Origin: Lysinibacillus fusiformis | GTDB lineage: Bacteria; Bacillota; Bacilli; Bacillales_A; Planococcaceae | Assembly (NCBI RefSeq): GCF_002845985.1 | Contig: NZ_PDFK01000003.1 | Span: 620,001-684,000, forward strand | Reading direction: 5' to 3' | DNA: 64,000 nucleotides | Shown here: in pieces, positions 1 to 10,666 of the stretch | Position numbering within the stretch: the first letter of the stretch is position 1 | Layout of the letters: every line of letters starts with the position of its first letter | Notes under the pieces: model-generated | What the model was told of the DNA's origin: nothing | Database searches by the model: none | Seen by the model: only the letters and a program-made list of their open reading frames with translations | Program-made: the position numbers and the translations under genes

Positions 1-1978
1 TAGTCGTCTTATCATAAGGATAATATAACCATTTCTTTTCGAAAAATAGCTCTTTCGTCTGATTTTGGAATGCCTCTTTACTAGATGGCCATATTCTTCT
101 TGTATTAAAAATACTAACTGGCAACGGAAGTAATTGCCCATCTTTAAATAATTCGCGACATTCCTCTGTAACATTGTTACCTTCTAAGTATCGCTGCATT
201 AGCGCTTTATCTGCTGATGATGAAGCGGTAAATTCATCTAGATTTTTAATACTATCAACTTGTGTTTCATGTTCATCAGCTAAAAATATGCCTTGTGTAT
301 AAAAATTCTTCGGGACCTTTTCAAATGTTCTTACATTTAATAATCTTTCGACTTTTCGAAGTAGTTCATGACAATCGCTTGCAAAAATACATACTCTAGA
401 CTGTTCATGGCTTCTTCTATTATTTAATGTATAGGCTAAATCTTGAATACTGTAATTTTCATTATTTTTAAGATGACTAGCTAAGGTTTTTATTTGATCC
501 CAAAGCGCTCTACGAGTTTTACTTGAAATAAACAACGGTGTCAGTTTTTCAGTTACTTGCTCCTGTTTATGATGTCGATACTCCTCTAGTACCACATGAA
601 CATTCGTGCCACTTATGCCTATTGAATTAACACCTGCTCTTAAAATTTTATGCTCATCAAACGTTTTATTTTCTGAGCTGACTTTGAACGGTGTTTCTTT
701 GAAGCTTATTTTAGGATTTTCTGCTACAAAATGATTAAGACCTGGAACTGTTCTTTTTTCGATGGATAGTACAGCTTTTATTAATCCTGCAATACCTGCA
801 GCATCACCCATATGGCCAAAATTCGACTTAATTGAACCTAATTGACATTCAACAGTCTTATTTGATTTTTGTAGATAGGCCTTTTTAAGTCCCTCTACTT
901 CGAGTAAATCACCTACTTGAGTACCTGCGCCATGCGCCTCAACAAAATCAATATCATTAAATGATAACTTTGCATCGTCCAGAGCATCCATGATTGCTTT
1001 AGATTGAGCGTCAGGATTCGGAACTTGCATCCCATTTGATGCACCATCGCTACTTATACTTGAACCCTTTAGAACAGCATGAATGTGATTATTGTCGTTT
1101 ATGGCATCAGATAATCTCTTTAGAACAATAGCAGCAACCCCTTCACCTCCGATAATTCCATCTGCACTTTCATCAAATGGTGAACATCTATATTTTGTGC
1201 TTCTTACAACATAATCAGGCGCTTCCTCTTCCCAATAAGGAAATAAATTCAAATTCACTCCAGCGACTACCGCTAAGTTACAATCCCCCTGCTTAAGCGC
1301 ATTTTTAGCAACATGAACAGCGGCTAAAGAAGAGGAACAACTCGTATTAATTGTCATAACTGGACCTTTAAGATCGAATGCATATGATAAATGATAGCCC
1401 AGATTAGCAGGTATATTTGAAATAAAAGCCCGCTCATCTTTTTCTTCAAATAAATTTAAATAATCAAATGCAGGATGAGGAGTATGCGCTATAAATACGC
1501 CAGTATTTGAATCCTTTAGATGATTTTCCTTGTATCCTGCCATGTACAAGGACTCTAATGCAACCTGTAAAAACAAACGCTCCGCTGGCCCCATAAATTG
1601 AGCTTCATGTTCATTCAATCCGAATTGTTCAGGGTCAAACTGTTCAATGTTCGTTAGCCATGAGCCATACGATCTTGGATCATTCGTTAAATTATTTTTC
1701 AAATGGTTATACATGTCATGCAATTTAGGGTTAGAATTAACAATTAAATCAAAACGCTCTTTTGAAAATTCAGTCACAAAATCCTTTTTATTTATGAGAC
1801 CTGTCCATAGATCATCCAGGTTTGAGACATTAGGAAATCTTAAAGACATACCAACAATTGCGAGTGGTTCACTTGTTTCTTTTTCCATTTCATCTAGTAA
1901 ATTTAATGCTAAATTTGTATCCAACTTATTTTCTTCTACTAAACTTAATATTTTTTTAGACATTGTGCTGTACATCAT
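1..1978 (-). CDS. Polyketide synthase, ketosynthase module (partial, runs off left edge)
   Basis: An open frame of about 659 codons reads from 1978 to base 1 with no stop, so the C-terminus lies outside the window. Residues about 37-475 are a ketosynthase. Active-site Cys214 sits in NTSCSSS, with the His motifs EAHGAGT and KSNFGH, so it should be catalytically competent. The usual MDPQQR motif is replaced by MGPAER. The KS is followed by a linker of about 150 residues ending in an LPLPVSIF-type motif, with no acyltransferase, which suggests a trans-AT enzyme. I chose ATG 1978 because AGGAGAG lies eight bases upstream; in-frame ATGs at 1975 and 1963 are alternatives. The start overlaps the end of the MFS gene by 23 bases, so it is probably translationally coupled. 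It is the fourth gene of the operon that begins with the PPTase. Confidence 0.9.
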   Translation of the reverse strand, partial: MMYSTMSKKILSLVEENKLDTNLALNLLDEMEKETSEPLAIVGMSLRFPNVSNLDDLWTGLINKKDFVTEFSKERFDLIVNSNPKLHDMYNHLKNNLTNDPRSYGSWLTNIEQFDPEQFGLNEHEAQFMGPAERLFLQVALESLYMAGYKENHLKDSNTGVFIAHTPHPAFDYLNLFEEKDERAFISNIPANLGYHLSYAFDLKGPVMTINTSCSSSLAAVHVAKNALKQGDCNLAVVAGVNLNLFPYWEEEAPDYVVRSTKYRCSPFDESADGIIGGEGVAAIVLKRLSDAINDNNHIHAVLKGSSISSDGASNGMQVPNPDAQSKAIMDALDDAKLSFNDIDFVEAHGAGTQVGDLLEVEGLKKAYLQKSNKTVECQLGSIKSNFGHMGDAAGIAGLIKAVLSIEKRTVPGLNHFVAENPKISFKETPFKVSSENKTFDEHKILRAGVNSIGISGTNVHVVLEEYRHHKQEQVTEKLTPLFISSKTRRALWDQIKTLASHLKNNENYSIQDLAYTLNNRRSHEQSRVCIFASDCHELLRKVERLLNVRTFEKVPKNFYTQGIFLADEHETQVDSIKNLDEFTASSSADKALMQRYLEGNNVTEECRELFKDGQLLPLPVSIFNTRRIWPSSKEAFQNQTKELFFEKKWLYYPYDKTT

Positions 1979-3269
1979 TTTCTTCTCTCCTATCAAAGTC
2001 TTTAATGTATTTTAGTTGAGCGAAAATTGCCACAGTTAATATAATTAAGCCTCCAGCTAGTAGGAGTAGTGTCCCATACACTCCTCGTTCTCCACTACCT
2101 AAATAAGGGATAATATTTACGTTTGAGGCAACTAATTTATCAGCAAGTATTCCTCCTAAAATGTAAGCGACGGGTAATGAAATCCAAGCGAATGTTCTAG
2201 CAATTGAAAAAACTCTTCCTAATAAATTGGGCTCCGTATGAAGTTGAATTAAAGTTAGTGTACCTGTATTAACCACTGGCAGTAATAACCCTAAACCACC
2301 CCAAAAAACGGCAATTAATAGCATATTATTGAATAACCCTGTTAACGTTATAAAAACACCAATACCAAAATTCGAAATTAGTACTAACCATATGATGTGT
2401 TTCTTCAATTTGATGAATGACATTAGTATTCCGCCTAATACCATCCCTCCTCCATATATAGAGCTTAGTAAACCAAATTGTTCAACGGTTCCAAAGCTCA
2501 ATATATACGGCTGTCCAACTACTTGATTGAACCCTAGTGCAAAATTTAAAACCGTAAATAGTAACACTAACGTAAGAAGTGATTTATGCTTGATTAAATA
2601 ATTGAAACCATCTTTTAGATCACCTAAAATGGAGTTATTTTCATTGCTATCTTCATTGTCACTGTTCTCTTTCACGCTTAATTTTGTCCAAAGTATTAAG
2701 AGAATAGGAATGGCAATACAATAAGTAACTAGCTCTGCCCCAATGATATAGATAATACTTCCAAATCCCATTATTACACCACCAATAACAGGACCCAGAA
2801 CATCACTAGTCGATGATGCCATGGAAAATACACCATTAGCTCTAGATAACTTTTCCTTTGGCACTAGGTTAGGTGCTAATGTTTGTAATGCTGGTGTTTG
2901 CATAGAGCTAACTATAGAAAGAGATATAGCACCAGCAATTACATGAACCATACTTATATTCCCTAGTAAAAGGGAGGAGAAAATTATTGAAGAAATAATT
3001 AGTCCAATAATATCTCCTAGTAATATTAATAATCGTGGACCTTTCCTATCTATCCAAATTCCTATAAAAGGCGATAACACAATTGCTGGTAGAAATCCCG
3101 CAACTAAAACGACCGCAAAACTAGATACTTGACCTGTACTTTGGTAAGCCCAGACACCAAGCCCAAACCTTGCAACAGAAGAACCTAATAAAGATATAAA
3201 ATGAGTAGCTACAACCATTAAAAAGATTGTAAATCCTCTGTTTGTTGGTTTGCTAAAATAAGTTATCAT
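1956..3269 (-). CDS. MFS transporter, probable exporter of the PKS-NRPS product
   Basis: A 437-residue protein with about twelve hydrophobic segments of the MFS_3 (EntS-like) drug/siderophore exporter type. The loop motif between TM2 and TM3 (IDRKGPR) and the early ARFGLGVWAY region fit this family. A hydrophilic stretch near residues 200-215, rich in Asn, Asp and Glu, is the usual central cytoplasmic loop. The start ATG overlaps the stop of the large PKS-NRPS gene by four bases (ATGA), and its own end overlaps the next PKS gene. It is therefore embedded in the biosynthetic operon. Export of, or self-resistance to, the metabolite is the natural reading, but substrate is inferred only from context. 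Confidence 0.88.
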   Translation of the reverse strand: MITYFSKPTNRGFTIFLMVVATHFISLLGSSVARFGLGVWAYQSTGQVSSFAVVLVAGFLPAIVLSPFIGIWIDRKGPRLLILLGDIIGLIISSIIFSSLLLGNISMVHVIAGAISLSIVSSMQTPALQTLAPNLVPKEKLSRANGVFSMASSTSDVLGPVIGGVIMGFGSIIYIIGAELVTYCIAIPILLILWTKLSVKENSDNEDSNENNSILGDLKDGFNYLIKHKSLLTLVLLFTVLNFALGFNQVVGQPYILSFGTVEQFGLLSSIYGGGMVLGGILMSFIKLKKHIIWLVLISNFGIGVFITLTGLFNNMLLIAVFWGGLGLLLPVVNTGTLTLIQLHTEPNLLGRVFSIARTFAWISLPVAYILGGILADKLVASNVNIIPYLGSGERGVYGTLLLLAGGLIILTVAIFAQLKYIKDFDRREENDVQHNV

Positions 3270-6200
3270 GTACTTTGGGGCTCCTTTGCATTTCCACTAC
3301 ATTCAACCAAAGCTTCTTCAAACTTAGATAAGAGATGTTGAGCTTTTTCATTACTAATCACTTGTGTATCTACCTCTAAGCTTAGATTAAGTTTTCCATC
3401 CAAAATAAAAATGTTTATTTCCAAAATATTAGAAAGTTCATTATCAGGATGAATAGCAGGGGCCTGAGGAAGATTTGAGGAGTACTGTAGCACTCCGTTC
3501 CCTCCATTTTTACTATTTGTGGAAGTACTAATATCGTTATCAAAATCCCCTAAATAATTGACCAATATTGATGGTTGAATATGCGTAATGTTGTTATTTT
3601 CTTTGATCCACCTTGCTATCATAAAGTCCAGTCCACTGCCAATTTCGCTCAATGCTTGTCCAACTGTGTAAAGCATTTCTTCGACAGTATTTATTGTCAC
3701 CTGTAGCGGATACATCGTAGTAAACCAACCTATTGTTCTACTAAGATCTAATGCTGATTGGCGACTATCTCGTCCATGCCCTTCAAAGTTAAATAACACA
3801 TCTTTTTGACCGAATAGTTGACTAAACGCTTGAGCAAATGTTACGGCAATAAGAACATCAGGTTTATAAATTTCTGAATGTTTTCTAGCATTTAAAAATT
3901 GCTTTGTACTTTCTTCACTTAGCGTTTTCGTTACATGATATCGATCCTTAAATAAATAATCTTTTCTGACAGGCTGAATGCATAATGGATGTACATTTTC
4001 CACATCTATATTTTCCCAATAAGAATAATTCGTGTGTAATTCTTTTTTATACAATTCTCCTATCCAATCCGAAAATTGCGTCATAGGGAAGCTGATCTTA
4101 TCTTCACCATTTACAATAGCTACATAATTATTTTCTAATTCCTCTAATAGAACCCTCCATGAAACTCCGTCAACGACTAGATGGTGAATAAAGAATGTTA
4201 AAATAGGCTTCTTAGATGTTAGGAACACTACTGCTCCTATTGGTAATACCTTTCCAAAATTAAAGTTATTTTGTAATTGGAATTGAATCTTTTCAATTTC
4301 TTCTTTTAACATACTTGGAGGTGTTAATTTTAGATCTTTCACAATTAGCTTAAATGTGTTGACTAAGCTTGGTTCAACAAAAGCCTTTGGTTTGCTCTCG
4401 TTCACATCAAACCATGTCAGCAAGCTCTCATTAACCGAAATAATTGATTGGAAAGACTTTTCTAAAGCAGCCACATCCACTTTCTCAGGCAATTCTACTG
4501 ACATTAATAAGTTCCAATAGTGGGCATGTTTAAATGTTTGTTGGAAGAACCATCTTTGCATTGGAGCAAGTGGAATCTCCTTAGAACTTAATTCCTGCCA
4601 TTCTTTTTGAATGTCCATTTCTTTAGTAGTGTTCATAGCGATTTTTCGAATACTTCTACAATTAAAGATATGGTCAATTTTCAAATTAATATTTTTTTCC
4701 TTTGCCTTTGAGATAAACTTTAATGCCTTGATGGAGTCTCCTCCAATTTTAAAGAAATCAGAATCAATGTTAAATTGACGGTCACTTAAAATCCCTTTTA
4801 GTATAGACAGCAACTCTCTTTCAACCTCTGTCAAACTACTAATATCATCTGTCTGAACTATTCTGTCGTCGTATAATTCAGGGCTTGGCAGTGAAAGTCT
4901 ATCTACTTTTCCACTATTAGCCATTGGAATTTGTTCTATTTTTTGATAATACGTAGGAATTAAAGATTCTGGTAAATATCGTAAAAGGTACTTTTCAATA
5001 TCTCTTTGATTAATCTCTTGTTGACTGACTAAGTAAGCACACAGCTGTTCACCAGATTCATTTTTATATAATTTAACCACAGCATCTTTAATACTTGGGA
5101 TTTCTCGCAAATATCTTTCGATTTCTTCTAGCTCCACTCTATGGCCACGAATTTTAACCATATTATCTTTACGTCCATAACAAACGATTTTTCCGTTAGG
5201 CAATACTTGCCCCAAATCACCTGTCTTATATAAATAGCCTGAGTGTAAATGTTTAATATGATTAGCTATAAACTTAGTTCTAGTTAAATTAGGCTCTCCC
5301 AAATAGCCTAGGGCAACACTCTCACCACTTAATACGATTTCACCAACACCATATGAAGGGACTAGCTGATTCTGATTGTTCAAAATGTAAACAGAAGTGT
5401 TATGAATCGGTAATCCGATTGGCGCATGGATATAATCTGAATGTAAATCTTCTTCTGTTACTTCATGATAAATCGTTCCAACAGTAGCTTCAGTTGGCCC
5501 ATATTCATTAATGATACGAGCATAAGGGAATTGATCTCTCAACGTTTTACATAATGATATATCTAAAGCTTCTCCCCCTAGGATGAAGCACTCTACATTT
5601 GGTGCAAATCTCTCATCCTCAATTAAATACTGGATCTGTTTAGGTGTGCCTTTTATCGTTATTGTTTCTTTTATTTTGGCTACACTTTCAAAAGCCTGAT
5701 CGATTTCTCCTTCACAGCATATTATTTTTCCACCCGTTATTAACGGAATAAACATGGAAGTAATCGTTAAATCGACAGATATTGAAGTGAAAAATGGCAT
5801 ATTTAACGATCTTCCAGTAGATGAATAGTATGCAGTAGCCCAGTTCAAATAATTATTAAGGTTTTTACCTGAAACAACTACACCTTTTGGTTTTCCAGTA
5901 CTACCGGATGTAAAGAGAATATATGCAGGAGAAGTTTTAGCAAAAGAATTTAACTCAATCTCTACATGCTCGTCTAGATGAATTGCTTCACTTAGCATAT
6001 TTTTAGAGCTGCTTTGTTTATATTTTTCGCTCTTCTCTTTAACAATGATGACAGCATCAAATCTATATTGATTTAGCTCATTGCTTACAGTGTATGTCTT
6101 CTCAGAACATTCAATTTGTATATCAGCACCGATATCACTGAGAAGCTCTTTTAAAATTTCTTCATTAATAAATAAATCTGTATCCCAATCTAATTTAGTA

Positions 6201-9200
6201 TTCTTATCCATATTTTCTTCTTTAAATGCTTGTAAAGAAGAGACAAATTCATCTTTTTTATCGATATTTAATAAATCTCCCAAGAAGATGATTCCGCCCT
6301 CTTTTAAAGAGTCAATAGCTTTTTGAAGTACCACCTTTAAATAGCCATAGCTCGGGAAACAATGAATAACACTATTAATGACAACCGCATCTAATGCTGT
6401 TTCAAACTTCTTAAAGGCATGAGCCTTGGAAATGTCAAATTGAATATTGTTAAAGTTAGATTTTTGGGCAATCTGTTTATTCCTCTCGATAATGGAGGAA
6501 GATAAATCCATAGCTGTATATGTTTTCGTATATGGAGCAAGAGCAAAAGTTGTCAAACCTGAGCCACATCCAAGCTCTAATACATTTGAATCTTGAGGTA
6601 AATACTTTCTTATTTTGTTTACTGCATTTTCCGCATACTCTTGCATTTCTAAGGAACTGAAAGCTTCACCTGTATAACTACTATTCCAACCACTAGCCTC
6701 TATTTCTGTTTTCTGCCCTTCTGCAAAATAGTTCCACAAAGATTCGTTCATTAATTCACTTGAATCAACAACAGCACACTGATCTAAATCTGTTTCTCCT
6801 AACACCATAACCGTTTGAATATTGTCATTTTCAAATAACAGCCTATTACACAATGAATAGAATTTCTTTTCTGAAATAATAACGTTAGCTTGACTTTGTT
6901 TGATAATAGATTCAATTCTTGCTTTTGGATTTTTAGGTGATACAGGTATAAATGTGACATTACTCATTAAACAAGATAAAATACCTAAAATGGCTGTTCT
7001 ATTATTGTCAGAAATAATGACAATATTTTTGATTTCACTGTTGCTGTTCAATAATTTTCTTGCTATTGATTTACTTCTATCTACCAACTCTTGATATGTT
7101 AATGAACCTTCGTTATCTTCTAATGCTGTTTTTTGTGGGTTCTTTTCTGCCATCATTAAAATGGTATTTAAAAAGTTTCTGCCATCTTCGACAAATTGAC
7201 CATTTATAACACTTTTACTATTTTCTACATCGGTGTTATTTAATTCATGCTCATGTAAAACCATTTCTAGTATTTGTAAATACGTTTCAATTAATGAATC
7301 AATAAATTTAGATGAATATACACCGTCATAATACTCAAGGTTGCAGAATAACTCTCCACTTGGTAATTCAACGAATTCGAATTCAAGATCCCATTTACTA
7401 GTTTTGTGTTCAGAAACAATAGGTGTTAATTCTGCATCGTCAAAAGCTGATGTCGTATTTTTAAATTTAAAATTTTGAAGTGCCACGTTTATATTAAATA
7501 AAGGTGAACGACTAGTATCTCGAGGTAAATCTAATTTCTCCACTAATAAATCGAAAGGATATTCTTGATGCTTAAAGCTATCCAATAACATGGTCTTGAC
7601 ATTTCTTAATAATGTAAGGAAATCATCCTGTTCTTCATAATTAATCCTTAATGGGATAGTATTTGTGAATAAACCAATAATTTTCTCTAATTCTTCATTC
7701 AATCTTCCAGATACTGGTGTCCCGATCACCATATCCGTATCTCCAGTCATCTGATTAATAAGTTTAAATACACTTGAAACTAAAACCATGTATAATGTAC
7801 TTTCATTTGTATTAGCAAAAGTTCTTAATTGATCTGCTAATGTAGCACTAATATCAAACCTTTTTAGCTTTCCTGTATAGCGGAAAGTACTTGGTCTTAA
7901 TTTATCGCCTGTGATTTCGGTAATCGGAAGACTTCCGCTTAATGTATGAAGCCAGTAATCTTCATGTTGTTTAAATCTACCACTTTCTATATTTTCACGT
8001 TGCCATGCAGCAAAATCTACATACGTATTTTCTATTTGTGGCAATGTTTCATGTATATTATTACTATTGTACAAAGTGAAAAGTTCATCCGATAATAGCG
8101 ATAATGACCAGCCATCTACTATAATATGGTGCATCATTAAAGCAAACAGACTTTTATCTTTTCCTGTTTTATATACAAATACTCTTAAAAGGGGTCCCGT
8201 TTCCAAATCATACGGAGTTTCTTTCCAACGATTTATTTGATCCATAGCTTTTGCTTCAGCATTATCTTCTAAATGAAAATCTTTGTATTCAAATAAATAG
8301 TTTGGTTTTTGCAGTATTTTCTGTTTATTTCCATTCTCATGCTTTACAAAAACTGTTCTTAACGATTCATGTCTCTGTGAAAGTAAATCGAATGTTTGGC
8401 GTAATCTCTCAATGTCAACTAACCCGTTAACTTTAAAAATAAACGGAGTATTGTAAACCATTTTTTGATCTGTTAATTGTTCTATAATGCTTAATCTGTT
8501 TTGACCGTATGATAATGGATATTCATGATTTTCTACACTAATTTGAGGTATTTCCTCTGTTGATTTTGAATGATCATTGTTTAATTGTTTACTTAGTTGT
8601 TCAAATGTAAGGAATACATCATCTAATACAAAGTCTCTCTTAAATTGTTTTTTCAAACGAGTAATAAATTGTAGCCCTGAAAGAGAATTTCCACCTACTG
8701 ATATAAAACTATCCGTCTGCTTAATATTCTCTGTTTCTAGGATTATTTCTGCTAAACGAATGATTTCTTCAAGATTTGTTTTTCCTTTTACCTCTATAGC
8801 CTTTACGCCAGCCTCACTCTGTAACCAATAAGATTTCTCATCAAAGTAGTATGTAGGTAAAGAAATTTTATGATTCTTCTCATCTTGGAATTGTTTATGC
8901 CAACTACATTTTTCACCTGTAATAAAATCTTCTGCCAATTTTTTGATATTGTGATCGTCATGGGTTGTCATATCAATAATTTTTTCCCAATTAGCCATAT
9001 CAAGATTGATTAAATTTTTACATGCGGCTATTAGATCGTCTATTGTCTCAGCAATAATGGCTACTCTTATTTCATGATGCTCCCTACCTGTACACATCGT
9101 ATATGCTAAATCACTTATATTAATCATATCCCCAGTTAAATTGGAGAAATGTTCAATAGTCCCTCGCAAAGATAATTCAGATTTAGCAGAAAAAGGAATA

Positions 9201-10666
9201 ACATATGCTTTTTTATTATGATCTTTCTTATGGATTTCAGTCTTCGTTGGAGCTTCCTCTAATAGTAAATGTACATTTGTACCATTAAAGCCAAAACAAC
9301 TTACACCAGCTACAATAGGTTCATTTTCTTTTTTATTTTTTTTAATATTAAATGGTAATGTCGGAATAAAAACTGGAGAATTGACAAAATCAATATGTGT
9401 ATTTGGTTCAACTAAATTTATTGTAGGTGGAACTATTCCTTTTTTTATTACATGTAGCGCTTTGATTACACCCGATAAACCTGCAGCTCCATCAAGTAAG
9501 TGGCCAATATTTCCCTTCACAGAACCAATTGGCAAAAATTGTTTATCATTATTACTTCGTTCAACTGCTTCTTGAAGGCCTCGTATTTCAATAGGGTCAC
9601 CTAAATGAGTACCTGTCCCATGCGCTTCAATATAGTCAATTTGCTCAGGCTTAATGCCAGCTAAATCCCAAGTTTCGGCTAATAAATCTGCATGTGCTTT
9701 AGGATTTGGTGCAGTAATACCTGCTGAAGTACCATCATTATTTACTTTAGAGGCAATTATAACAGCGTGGATATTATCATTATCTTCTATTGCTTGATCT
9801 AAAGGTTTTAATAACAGCGCTACTGCCCCTTCTCCTCTTCCTATCCCACTTGCTGAGTCGTCAAATGGCTTACACTTTTGTTGCTCAGACATAATACCCG
9901 CAGCATTCATAAAAAGTTTTTCACTATTTATTGGATAAGGAAAAATATTAACACCACCGACTAATGCCGTTTCACAATCATTATTCATTAAACCCACACA
10001 GGCTTCGTGAATTGCCAACATTGAAGAGGCACAGGTAGCATTCACAACATAAGACGGTCCTTTTAAATTAAAAATATAAGAAATTCTTGAGGCCGTAAAA
10101 GCAGGAATATTACCTGGAACACTTAATGGTGTGAATTCAGCCAATCCTTCAGAGTAATTGGTCATAGCTGCTGAAATGTAAACACCTGTATTTGAATTTT
10201 TTATACGACTCCCTGCATAACCAGCATCTTCAAAACATTGGTATGCAATTTGAAGGAATCTACGCTGTTGTGGATCCATCACTTTTGCTTCAGCAGCTGA
10301 AATATTAAAAAATCCAGCATCAAATTTATCAATTTCATCTAGCCATGCTGCATCCCAAAACGGCTTCTCCTTTGAAATTTTAAGTTTTTCCATATTATTA
10401 ACAAGGAATCCCTCACACAACGCTTTCCTACTATCACTTAATTCTGTTATTTTGTCCTGTTCATTGCTTAAAACATTCCAAAATTCATCAAAATTTTTAG
10501 CACCAGGTAATTCCGCAGAAATTCCGATAATTGCGATCTTTTTATCTACTTTCGGTTTAGACTCACTTTTAATTTCATTCACCGATTCAATGATTTGTTT
10601 CGCTGCATTTTTTGTTAGTTCTTTATTTTTAAGAAGATTTAAAACTTGAGGTATTAATTTACTCAT
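3266..10666 (-). CDS. Hybrid PKS-NRPS: KS-ACP-C-A(MT)-PCP-E
   Basis: A 2466-residue assembly-line protein. The KS spans about 42-470 (Cys212 in NATCASS, His349 in HGTGT, His389 in GNIGH). A linker without an AT ends in LPTYYF near 603. A carrier domain has Ser661 in GGNSL. The condensation domain spans about 715-1140 (HHIIVDG from 846). The adenylation domain spans about 1165-1930: LTYQEL at 1189, FTSGSTGKPKG from 1585, NEYGPTE from 1720, YKTGD near 1813, NSGKVDR near 1917. A methyltransferase of about 240 residues (VLELGCGSG at 1362-1370) sits between A motifs 2 and 3. A PCP (Ser1978 in GGDSI) is followed by an epimerase-type domain (HHLVVDGVSW from 2161, EGHGRD near 2295). The pocket residues read about DLTKIGEVGK, close to published Asn codes. 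No thioesterase or C-terminal docking helix is obvious. Its start overlaps the PPTase by eight bases. Confidence 0.95.
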   Translation of the reverse strand: MSKLIPQVLNLLKNKELTKNAAKQIIESVNEIKSESKPKVDKKIAIIGISAELPGAKNFDEFWNVLSNEQDKITELSDSRKALCEGFLVNNMEKLKISKEKPFWDAAWLDEIDKFDAGFFNISAAEAKVMDPQQRRFLQIAYQCFEDAGYAGSRIKNSNTGVYISAAMTNYSEGLAEFTPLSVPGNIPAFTASRISYIFNLKGPSYVVNATCASSMLAIHEACVGLMNNDCETALVGGVNIFPYPINSEKLFMNAAGIMSEQQKCKPFDDSASGIGRGEGAVALLLKPLDQAIEDNDNIHAVIIASKVNNDGTSAGITAPNPKAHADLLAETWDLAGIKPEQIDYIEAHGTGTHLGDPIEIRGLQEAVERSNNDKQFLPIGSVKGNIGHLLDGAAGLSGVIKALHVIKKGIVPPTINLVEPNTHIDFVNSPVFIPTLPFNIKKNKKENEPIVAGVSCFGFNGTNVHLLLEEAPTKTEIHKKDHNKKAYVIPFSAKSELSLRGTIEHFSNLTGDMINISDLAYTMCTGREHHEIRVAIIAETIDDLIAACKNLINLDMANWEKIIDMTTHDDHNIKKLAEDFITGEKCSWHKQFQDEKNHKISLPTYYFDEKSYWLQSEAGVKAIEVKGKTNLEEIIRLAEIILETENIKQTDSFISVGGNSLSGLQFITRLKKQFKRDFVLDDVFLTFEQLSKQLNNDHSKSTEEIPQISVENHEYPLSYGQNRLSIIEQLTDQKMVYNTPFIFKVNGLVDIERLRQTFDLLSQRHESLRTVFVKHENGNKQKILQKPNYLFEYKDFHLEDNAEAKAMDQINRWKETPYDLETGPLLRVFVYKTGKDKSLFALMMHHIIVDGWSLSLLSDELFTLYNSNNIHETLPQIENTYVDFAAWQRENIESGRFKQHEDYWLHTLSGSLPITEITGDKLRPSTFRYTGKLKRFDISATLADQLRTFANTNESTLYMVLVSSVFKLINQMTGDTDMVIGTPVSGRLNEELEKIIGLFTNTIPLRINYEEQDDFLTLLRNVKTMLLDSFKHQEYPFDLLVEKLDLPRDTSRSPLFNINVALQNFKFKNTTSAFDDAELTPIVSEHKTSKWDLEFEFVELPSGELFCNLEYYDGVYSSKFIDSLIETYLQILEMVLHEHELNNTDVENSKSVINGQFVEDGRNFLNTILMMAEKNPQKTALEDNEGSLTYQELVDRSKSIARKLLNSNSEIKNIVIISDNNRTAILGILSCLMSNVTFIPVSPKNPKARIESIIKQSQANVIISEKKFYSLCNRLLFENDNIQTVMVLGETDLDQCAVVDSSELMNESLWNYFAEGQKTEIEASGWNSSYTGEAFSSLEMQEYAENAVNKIRKYLPQDSNVLELGCGSGLTTFALAPYTKTYTAMDLSSSIIERNKQIAQKSNFNNIQFDISKAHAFKKFETALDAVVINSVIHCFPSYGYLKVVLQKAIDSLKEGGIIFLGDLLNIDKKDEFVSSLQAFKEENMDKNTKLDWDTDLFINEEILKELLSDIGADIQIECSEKTYTVSNELNQYRFDAVIIVKEKSEKYKQSSSKNMLSEAIHLDEHVEIELNSFAKTSPAYILFTSGSTGKPKGVVVSGKNLNNYLNWATAYYSSTGRSLNMPFFTSISVDLTITSMFIPLITGGKIICCEGEIDQAFESVAKIKETITIKGTPKQIQYLIEDERFAPNVECFILGGEALDISLCKTLRDQFPYARIINEYGPTEATVGTIYHEVTEEDLHSDYIHAPIGLPIHNTSVYILNNQNQLVPSYGVGEIVLSGESVALGYLGEPNLTRTKFIANHIKHLHSGYLYKTGDLGQVLPNGKIVCYGRKDNMVKIRGHRVELEEIERYLREIPSIKDAVVKLYKNESGEQLCAYLVSQQEINQRDIEKYLLRYLPESLIPTYYQKIEQIPMANSGKVDRLSLPSPELYDDRIVQTDDISSLTEVERELLSILKGILSDRQFNIDSDFFKIGGDSIKALKFISKAKEKNINLKIDHIFNCRSIRKIAMNTTKEMDIQKEWQELSSKEIPLAPMQRWFFQQTFKHAHYWNLLMSVELPEKVDVAALEKSFQSIISVNESLLTWFDVNESKPKAFVEPSLVNTFKLIVKDLKLTPPSMLKEEIEKIQFQLQNNFNFGKVLPIGAVVFLTSKKPILTFFIHHLVVDGVSWRVLLEELENNYVAIVNGEDKISFPMTQFSDWIGELYKKELHTNYSYWENIDVENVHPLCIQPVRKDYLFKDRYHVTKTLSEESTKQFLNARKHSEIYKPDVLIAVTFAQAFSQLFGQKDVLFNFEGHGRDSRQSALDLSRTIGWFTTMYPLQVTINTVEEMLYTVGQALSEIGSGLDFMIARWIKENNNITHIQPSILVNYLGDFDNDISTSTNSKNGGNGVLQYSSNLPQAPAIHPDNELSNILEINIFILDGKLNLSLEVDTQVISNEKAQHLLSKFEEALVECSGNAKEPQST

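Noticed and set aside
1647..2015. 122-codon plus-strand frame over the PKS/MFS junction
   Set aside because: Antisense to two overlapping, well-supported genes; composition is a reverse-complement shadow.
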